Source: Balaenoptera acutorostrata | Taxonomy: Eukaryota > Chordata > Mammalia > Artiodactyla > Balaenopteridae | Assembly: GCF_949987535.1 (NCBI RefSeq) | Contig: NC_080068.1 | Coordinates: 82,423,254 to 82,487,253 of the forward strand | Direction of reading: 5' to 3' | Length of the DNA stretch: 64,000 nt | Part shown: positions 57,901-64,000 of the stretch, in pieces | Layout: every line of letters begins with the position of its first letter | Position numbering within the stretch: the stretch's first letter is position 1 | The notes under the pieces: generated by a model | Database searches by the model: none | Seen by the model: only the letters and a program-made list of their open reading frames with translations | What the model was told of the DNA's origin: nothing | Translations under genes and position numbers: made by a program

Positions 57901-59827
57901 AGGCTCTAGAATCTGTGAGCAGTCTCTAGAAACTGTGGGCAGGGCAGGATCTAGAAACTGTGGGCAGGCTCTAGAAACTGTGAGCAGGCTCTATAAACTA
58001 TGGGCCGGGTCTAGAAAATGTGAACAGGCTCTAGAAACTGTGGGGAGGCTGTAGAAACTGTGGGGAATCTCTAGAAACTGTGGGAAGGATCTAGAAACTA
58101 TTTGCAGGCTCTTGAAACTGTGAGAAGGCTCCAGAAACTGTGGGCAGGCTCTAGAATCTGTGGGCAGGCTCTAGAATCTGTGAGCAGGCTCTAGAATCTG
58201 TGGGCAGGCTCTAGAATCTGTGAGCAGTCTCTAGAAACTCTGGGCAGGATCTAGAAACTGTGGGCAGGATCTAGAAACTGTGTGCAGGCTGCAGAAACTG
58301 TTAGCAGGATCTAGAAACTGTGAGCAGGCTGTAGAAACTGTGGGCAGGCTCTAGAAACCGTTAGCAGGTTCTAGAATCTGTTAGCACGATCTAGAAACTG
58401 TGAGCAGGCTCTAGAAACTGTGGGCAGACTCTAGAATCTTTGAGTAGGCTCTAGACACTGTGGGCAGTCTATAAAATATGTGAGCAGTCTCTAGAAACTG
58501 TGAGCAGGCTTTAGAAACTGTGGGCAGGTTCTCGAAACTGTGAGCAGGCTCTAGAATATGTGGGAAGCCTCTACAAACATTGGGAAGCCTCTAGAAACTG
58601 TAGGCAGGATCTAGAAACTGTGGGCAGAAAATAGGAACTGTGGGCAGGCTCTAGAAACTGCGAGCAGGCTCTAGAAGCTGTGGGCAGGCTCTAGAAACTG
58701 TGGGAATCATCTAGAAACTGTGATTAGGGTCTAGAAACTATGGGCATGCTCTAGAAACTGTGGGAAGCCTCTAGAAACTGTGGGCAGGATCTAGAAAATG
58801 TGGGCAGGCTCTAGAAACTGTGAGCAGGGCCTAGAAACTGTGAGCAGGCACCAGAAACTGTGGGTAGGCTCTAGAATCTGTGAGCAGTCTCTAGAAACTG
58901 TGGGCAGGTTCTAGAAACTGTGGGCAGGATCTAGAAACTGTGGGCAGGCTCTATAAACTATGGGCCGGGTCTAGAAAATGTGAACAGGCTCTAGAAACTG
59001 TGGGGAGGCTGTCGAAACTGTGGGAAGGATCTAGAAACTATTTGCGGGATCTAGAAACTGTGGGCAGGATCTAGAAACTGTGTGCAGGCTCTAGAAACTG
59101 TGGGTAGGCTCTAGAAACGGAGGGAAGCCTCTAGAAACTGTGGGCAGGATCTAGAAACTGTGGGCAGGCTCTAGAAACTGTGATCAGTGTCTAGAAACTG
59201 AGGGCAGGATCTAGAGACTGTGAGCAGGCTCTAGAAATGGTGGGCATGCTCTAGAAACTGTGCGCAGGCTCCAGAAACTTTGGGCCCGCTCCAGAAACTG
59301 TGGGCAGGCTCTAGAAAATGTGGGCCGGCTCCAGAAACTGTGGACAGTCTCTGGAAACATTTAGCAGGCTCCAGAATCTGTAAGCAGGCTCTAGAAACTG
59401 TGAGCAGGCTCTAGAAACTGTGGGCAGGCTCTAGAAACTGTTAGCAGGTTCTAGAATCTGTTAGCACGATCTAGGAACTGTGAGCAGGCTCTAGAAACTG
59501 TGGGCAGACTCTAGAATCTGTTAGCACGATCTAGGAACTGTGAGCAGGCTCTAGAAACTGTGGGCAGACTCTAGAATCTGTGGGCAGGCTCTAGAAACTG
59601 TGAGTATGCTCCAGAAAATGTGAGCAGGCTCTAGAAACTGTGGGCAGTCTATAAAATATGTGAGCAGTCTCTAGAAACTGTGAGCAGGCTTTAGAAACTG
59701 TGGGCAGGTTCTGGAAACTGTGAGCAGGCTCTAGAATATGTGGGAAGCCTCTACAAACATTGGGAAGCCTCTAGAAACTGTAGGCAGGATCTAGAAACTG
59801 TGGACAGAAAATAGGAACTGTGGGCAG
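54951..59827 (+). repeat. HOR delta unit 5 with internal deletion (4,877 bp)
   Basis: A delta unit lacking 934 bp. It has a private G at 57,760 (GGGGAGGC, where units 1-3 have GGGCAGGC). Its neighbours carry the diagnostic bases of units 1 and 3, so it is the counterpart of unit 2. Confidence 0.92.
58862..58876 (+). other. 934-bp deletion junction in delta unit 5
   Basis: GGGTAGGCTCTAGAA joins to CTAGAATCTGTGAGCAG. In delta unit 1 these two points lie at about 26,510 and 27,444. The removed length is 47 monomers minus 6 bp, the 6 bp being the 16-mer and 18-mer inside it, so the deletion is a whole number of monomers. The monomers on both sides share GGCTCTAGAA, which hides the exact breakpoint. 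Confidence 0.9.
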
Positions 59828-62800
59828 GCTCTAGAAACTGTGACCAGGGCCTAGAAACTGTGAGCAGGCACCAGAAACTTTGGGTAGGCTCTAGAAACTG
59901 TGAGCAGGCTCTAGAAAATATAGAGAGGCTCTAGAAACTGTGGGAACCCTCTAGAATCTGTGGGCAGGCTCTAGAAACTGTGAGTAGGCTCCAGAATATG
60001 TGGACAGGCTCTAGAAACTGTGAGCAGGGCCTAGAAACTGTGAGCAGGCACCAGAAACTGTGGGTAGGCTCTAGAAACTGTGAGCAGGCTCTAGAAAATA
60101 TAGAGAGGCTCTAGAAACTGTGGGAACCCTCTAGAATCTGTGGGCAGGCTCTAGAAACTGTGAGTAGGCTCCAGAAAATGTGGGCAGGCTCTAGAATCTG
60201 TGGGCAGGCTCTAGAATCTGTGGGAAGGCTCTAGAATCTGTGGGCAGGCTCTAGAATCTGTGGGCAGGCTCTAGAAACTATGGGCAGGGTCTAGAATCTA
60301 TGGGGAGGCTCTAGAAACTGTGAGTAGGCTCTAGAAACTGTGGGCAGGCTCTAGAATCTGTGAGCAGTCTCTAGAAACTGTGGGCAGGATCTAGAAACTG
60401 TGAGCAGGGCCTAGAAACTGTGAGCAGGCACCAGAAACTGTGGGTAGGCTCTAGAAACTGTGAGCAAGCTCTAGAAAATATAGAGAGGCTCTAGAAACTG
60501 TGGAAAGCCTCTAGAATCTGTGGGCAGGCTCTAGAAACTGTGAGTATGCTCCAGAAAATGTAGGCAGGCTCTAGAATCTGTGGGCACTCTCTAGAATCTG
60601 TGGGCAGGCTCTAGAATCTGTGGGCAGGCTCTAGAAACTGTGACCAGTATCTAGGAACACTATGGCCAGGCTCTAGAAACTGTGAGTAGGCTCTAGAAAC
60701 TGTGGGCAGGCTCTAGAATCTGTGAGCAGTCTCTAGAAACTGTGGGCAGGATCTAGAAACTGTGGGCAGGCTCTAGAAACTGTGAGCAGGCTCTAGAAAC
60801 TGTGGGCCAGGTCTAGGAAATGTGAGCAGGCTCTAGAAGCTGTGAGCAGGGCCTATAAACTGTGAGCAGGCTCCAGAAACTGTGGGTAGGCTCTAGAAAC
60901 TGTGAGCAGGCTCTAGAAAGTGTGAGGAGGCTCTAGAAACTGTGGGAAGCCTCTAGAATCTGTGGGCAGGCTCTAGAATTTGGGAGCAGTCTCTAGAAAC
61001 TGTGGGCATGCTCCAGAAACTGTGAGTACACTCTAGAAATTGTGGAAAGGCTCTAGAAACTGTGGGGAGCCTCTAAAAACTGTGGGAAGGATCTAGAAAC
61101 TGACAGCAGTCTCTAGAAACTGTGAGCAGTCTCTAGAAACTGCAGGCTGGCTCTAGAAACTGTGGGAAGGCTCTAGAAACTGTGAGCAGGGCCTAGAAAC
61201 AGTGAGCACCAGAAACTGTGGGTAGGCTCTAGAAACTGTGAGAAGGCTCCAGAAACTGGGCCGGCTCTAGAATATGTGGGCAGGTTCTAGAATCTGTGAG
61301 CAGTCTCTAGAATCTGTGGGCAGTCTCTAGAATCTGTGGGCAGGCTCTAGAATCTATGGGCAGGCTCTAGAATCTGTGAGCAGTCTCTAGAAACTGTGGG
61401 CAGGTTCTAGAAACTGTGGGCAGGATCTAGAAACTGTGGGCAGGTTCTAGAAACTGTGAGCAGGCTCTATAAACTATGGGCCGGGTCTAGAAAATGTGAA
61501 CAGGCTCTAGAAACGGTGGGGAGGCTGTAGAAACTGTGGGGAATCTCTAGAAACTGTGGGAAGGATCTAGAAACTATTTGCAGGATCTAGAAACTGTGGG
61601 CAGGATCTAGAAACTGTGGGCAGGCTCTAGAAACTGCGAGCAGGCTCTAGAAACTGTGGGCAGGCTCTAGAAACTGTGGGAATCATCTAGAAACTGTGAT
61701 TAGGGTCTAGAAACTATGGGCATGCTCTAGAAACTGTGGGAAGCCTCTAGAAACTGTGGACAGGATCTAGAAAATGTGGGCAGGCTCTAGAAACTGTGAG
61801 CAGGGCCTAGAAACTGTGAGCAGGCACCAGAAACTGTGGGTAGGCTCTAGAAACTGTGAGCAGGCTCTAGAAAATATAGAGAGGCTCTAGAAACTGTGGG
61901 AACACTCTAGAATCTGTGGGCAGGCTCTAGAATCTGTGAGCAGTCTCTAGAAACTGTGGGCAGGATCTAGAAACTGTGGGCAGGATCTAGAAACTGTGGG
62001 CAGGCTCTAGAAACTGTGAGCAGGCTCTAGAAACTGTGGGCAGTATCTAGAAAATGTGGGCAGGCTCTAGAAACTGTGAGTAGGGTCTAGAAACTGAGGG
62101 CAGTCTCTAGGAAATGTGAGCAGGCTCTAGGAACTGTGAGCAGGGCCTATAAACTGTGAGCAGGCTCCAGAAACTGTGGGTAGGCTCTAGAAACTGTGAG
62201 CAAGCTCTAGAAAGTGTGAGGAGGCTCTAGAAACTGTGGGAAGCCTCTAGAATCTGTGGGCAGGCTCTAGAATCTGTGAGCAGTCTCTAGAAACTGTGGG
62301 CAGGCTCCAGAAACTGTGAGTACACTCTAGAAATTGTGGAAAGGCTCTAGAAACTGTGGGGAGCCTCTAAAAACTGTGGGAAGGATCTAGAAACTGTCCG
62401 CAGTCTCTAGAAACTGTGGGCAGGTTGTACAAACTGCGGGCATGCTCTTGAAACTGTGGGAACCCTCTAGAAATTGTCAGCAGGCTCTAGAAACTGTGGG
62501 CAGTCCCTAGAAACTGCAGGCCGGCTCTAGAAACTATGGGAAGGCTCTAGAAACTGTGAGCAGGGCCTAGAAACTGTGAGCACCAGAAACTGTGGGTAGG
62601 CTCTAGAAACTGTGAGAAGGCTCCAGAAACTGTGGGCAGGCTCTAGAATATGTGGGCAGGTTCTAGAACCTGTGGGCAGGCTCTAGAATCTATGGGCAGG
62701 CTCTAGAATCTGTGAGCAGGCTCTAGAATCTGTGGGCAGGCTCTAGAATCTGTGGGCAGGATCTAGAATCTATGGGCAGGCTCTAGAATCTGTGAGCAGT

Positions 62801-64000
62801 CTCTAGAAACTGTGGGCAGGGCAGGATCTAGAAACTGTGGGCAGGCTCTAGAAACTGTGAGCAGGCTCTATAAACTATGGGCCGGGTCTAGAAAATGTGA
62901 ACAGGCTCTAGAAACTGTGGGGAGGCTGTAGAAACTGTGGGGAATCTCTAGAAACTGTGGGAAGGATCTAGAAACTATTTGCAGGCTCTTGAAACTGTGA
63001 GAAGGCTCCAGAAACTGTGGGCAGGCTCTAGAATCTGTGGGCAGGCTCTAGAATCTGTGAGCAGGCTCTAGAATCTGTGGGCAGGCTCTAGAATCTGTGA
63101 GCAGTCTCTAGAAACTCTGGGCAGGATCTAGAAACTGTGGGCAGGATCTAGAAACTGTGTGCAGGCTGCAGAAACTGTTAGCAGGATCTAGAAACTGTGA
63201 GCAGGCTGTAGAAACTGTGGGCAGGCTCTAGAAACCGTTAGCAGGTTCTAGAATCTGTTAGCACGATCTAGAAACTGTGAGCAGGCTCTAGAAACTGTGG
63301 GCAGACTCTAGAATCTTTGAGTAGGCTCTAGACACTGTGGGCAGTCTATAAAATATGTGAGCAGTCTCTAGAAACTGTGAGCAGGCTTTAGAAACTGTGG
63401 GCAGGTTCTCGAAACTGTGAGCAGGCTCTAGAATATGTGGGAAGCCTCTACAAACATTGGGAAGCCTCTAGAAACTGTAGGCAGGATCTAGAAACTGTGG
63501 GCAGAAAATAGGAACTGTGGGCAGGCTCTAGAAACTGCGAGCAGGCTCTAGAAGCTGTGGGCAGGCTCTAGAAACTGTGGGAATCATCTAGAAACTGTGA
63601 TTAGGGTCTAGAAACTATGGGCATGCTCTAGAAACTGTGGGAAGCCTCTAGAAACTGTGGGCAGGATCTAGAAAATGTGGGCAGGCTCTAGAAACTGTGA
63701 GCAGGGCCTAGAAACTGTGAGCAGGCACCAGAAACTGTGGGTAGGCTCTAGAAACTGTGAGCAGGCTCTAGGAAATATAGAGAGGCCCTAGAAACTGTTG
63801 GAACCCTCTAGAATCTGTGGGCAGGCTCTAGAAACTGTGAGTAGGCTCCAGAAAATGTGGGCAGGCTCTAGAATCTGTGGGCAGGCTCTAGAAACTGTGA
63901 GTAGGCTCCAGAAAATGTGGGCAGGCTCTAGAATCTGTGGGCAGGCTCTAGAATCTGTGGGAAGGCTCTAGAATCTGTGGGAAGGCTCTAGAATCTGTGG
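59828..64000 (+). repeat. HOR delta unit 6, cut by window edge
   Basis: 4,173 bp of a delta unit, corresponding to 22,590-26,762 of unit 1. It shares the private C of unit 3 (38,171; here 63,787). A full unit would end near 65,638, outside the window. Confidence 0.93.

Larger units (their letters stand above)
1..64000 (+). repeat. 20-bp satellite array filling the window
   Basis: Every part of the window is built from a 20-bp monomer with consensus CTCTAGAAACTGTGGGCAGG, about 3,200 copies, all head to tail in this orientation. I saw no reverse-complement monomers. Frequent variants are AATC for AAAC after TAG, TGAG for TGGG, CAGT or AAGG for CAGG, and CTCC, ATCT, GTCT or GCCT at the start. 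Most monomers keep an XbaI site (TCTAGA), so XbaI should cut the array to a 20-bp ladder. Neither end of the array is inside the window. I see no interspersed element, unique flank or gene. The family name, species and chromosomal position are unknown to me. Large HOR periods argue for eukaryotic heterochromatin. Confidence 0.98.

Noticed and set aside
1..64000. Protein-coding tandem repeat (for example a mucin-like or other repeat protein)
   Set aside because: CTAG in almost every monomer gives TAG on both strands, and the 20-bp period rotates the frame, so no long open frame can exist.
1..64000. CRISPR array, because of short regular repeats
   Set aside because: Repeats are contiguous with no spacers and vary internally; there are no cas genes and the size is far outside CRISPR arrays.
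1..64000. G-quadruplex-forming potential on the G-rich strand
   Set aside because: There is generally only one GGG run per 20-bp monomer, so four runs are too far apart for a normal quadruplex.
1..64000. Assembly artefact or prokaryotic repeat
   Set aside because: Distinct HOR types with private variants and ordered irregular monomers look like real biology, and no prokaryotic genome is known to me with such an array. Copy number in the assembly could still be wrong and needs long reads.

Overview
The whole 64 kb window is one uninterrupted satellite DNA array. I see no gene, RNA gene, transposon or unique-sequence island. The basic unit is a 20-bp monomer, CTCTAGAAACTGTGGGCAGG, repeated about 3,200 times head to tail, always in the same orientation. 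An array of this length with multi-kilobase higher-order periods points to a eukaryotic nuclear genome, of the kind seen in centromeric, pericentromeric, subtelomeric or sex-chromosome heterochromatin. CpG is scarce although G+C is near 50%, which would fit a methylated genome such as a vertebrate's. I do not recognise the satellite and cannot name the species or the chromosomal site.

Monomers differ from one another at several positions, but long strings of monomers recur in the same order with only a few substitutions per kilobase. This is higher-order repeat (HOR) organisation. Irregular monomers (22, 25, 18 and 16 bp) act as phase markers and allow exact periods to be read.

Layout: (1) 1-9,142, a mosaic left part: a block repeated at an offset of 3,798 bp, a block (alpha) repeated at 5,932 bp, and a block (beta) repeated at 4,476 bp. 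(2) 9,143-23,752, five tandem gamma units of 2,922, 2,982, 2,922, 2,802 and 2,982 bp. Diagnostic variants alternate, so the real repeat is a dimer of about 5,904 bp. (3) 22,590-40,022, three tandem delta units of exactly 5,811 bp (291 monomers); the first overlaps the end of the last gamma unit. (4) 40,023-52,140, a second mosaic with alpha-type blocks, a 260-bp tandem duplication, a 3,430-bp tandem pair (epsilon) and a 1,336-bp tandem pair (zeta). (5) 52,141-64,000, delta again: the end of one unit, one unit with a 934-bp internal deletion, and one unit cut by the window edge. Shared variants show that this last block is a segmental duplication of 25,591-38,384, in the same unit order.

The picture is of nested amplification: 20-bp monomer, then local 60-, 180- and 260-bp duplications, then HOR units of 1.3-5.9 kb, then duplication of a block of HOR units over 12 kb. 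Most length differences between copies are whole numbers of monomers, as unequal exchange in register would give. Coding is excluded by the monomer itself: it contains CTAG, which reads TAG on both strands, and 20 bp shifts frame at each step. The one possible functional signal is a perfect three-pentamer heat-shock element present eight times, in the alpha and gamma blocks but not in the delta blocks.
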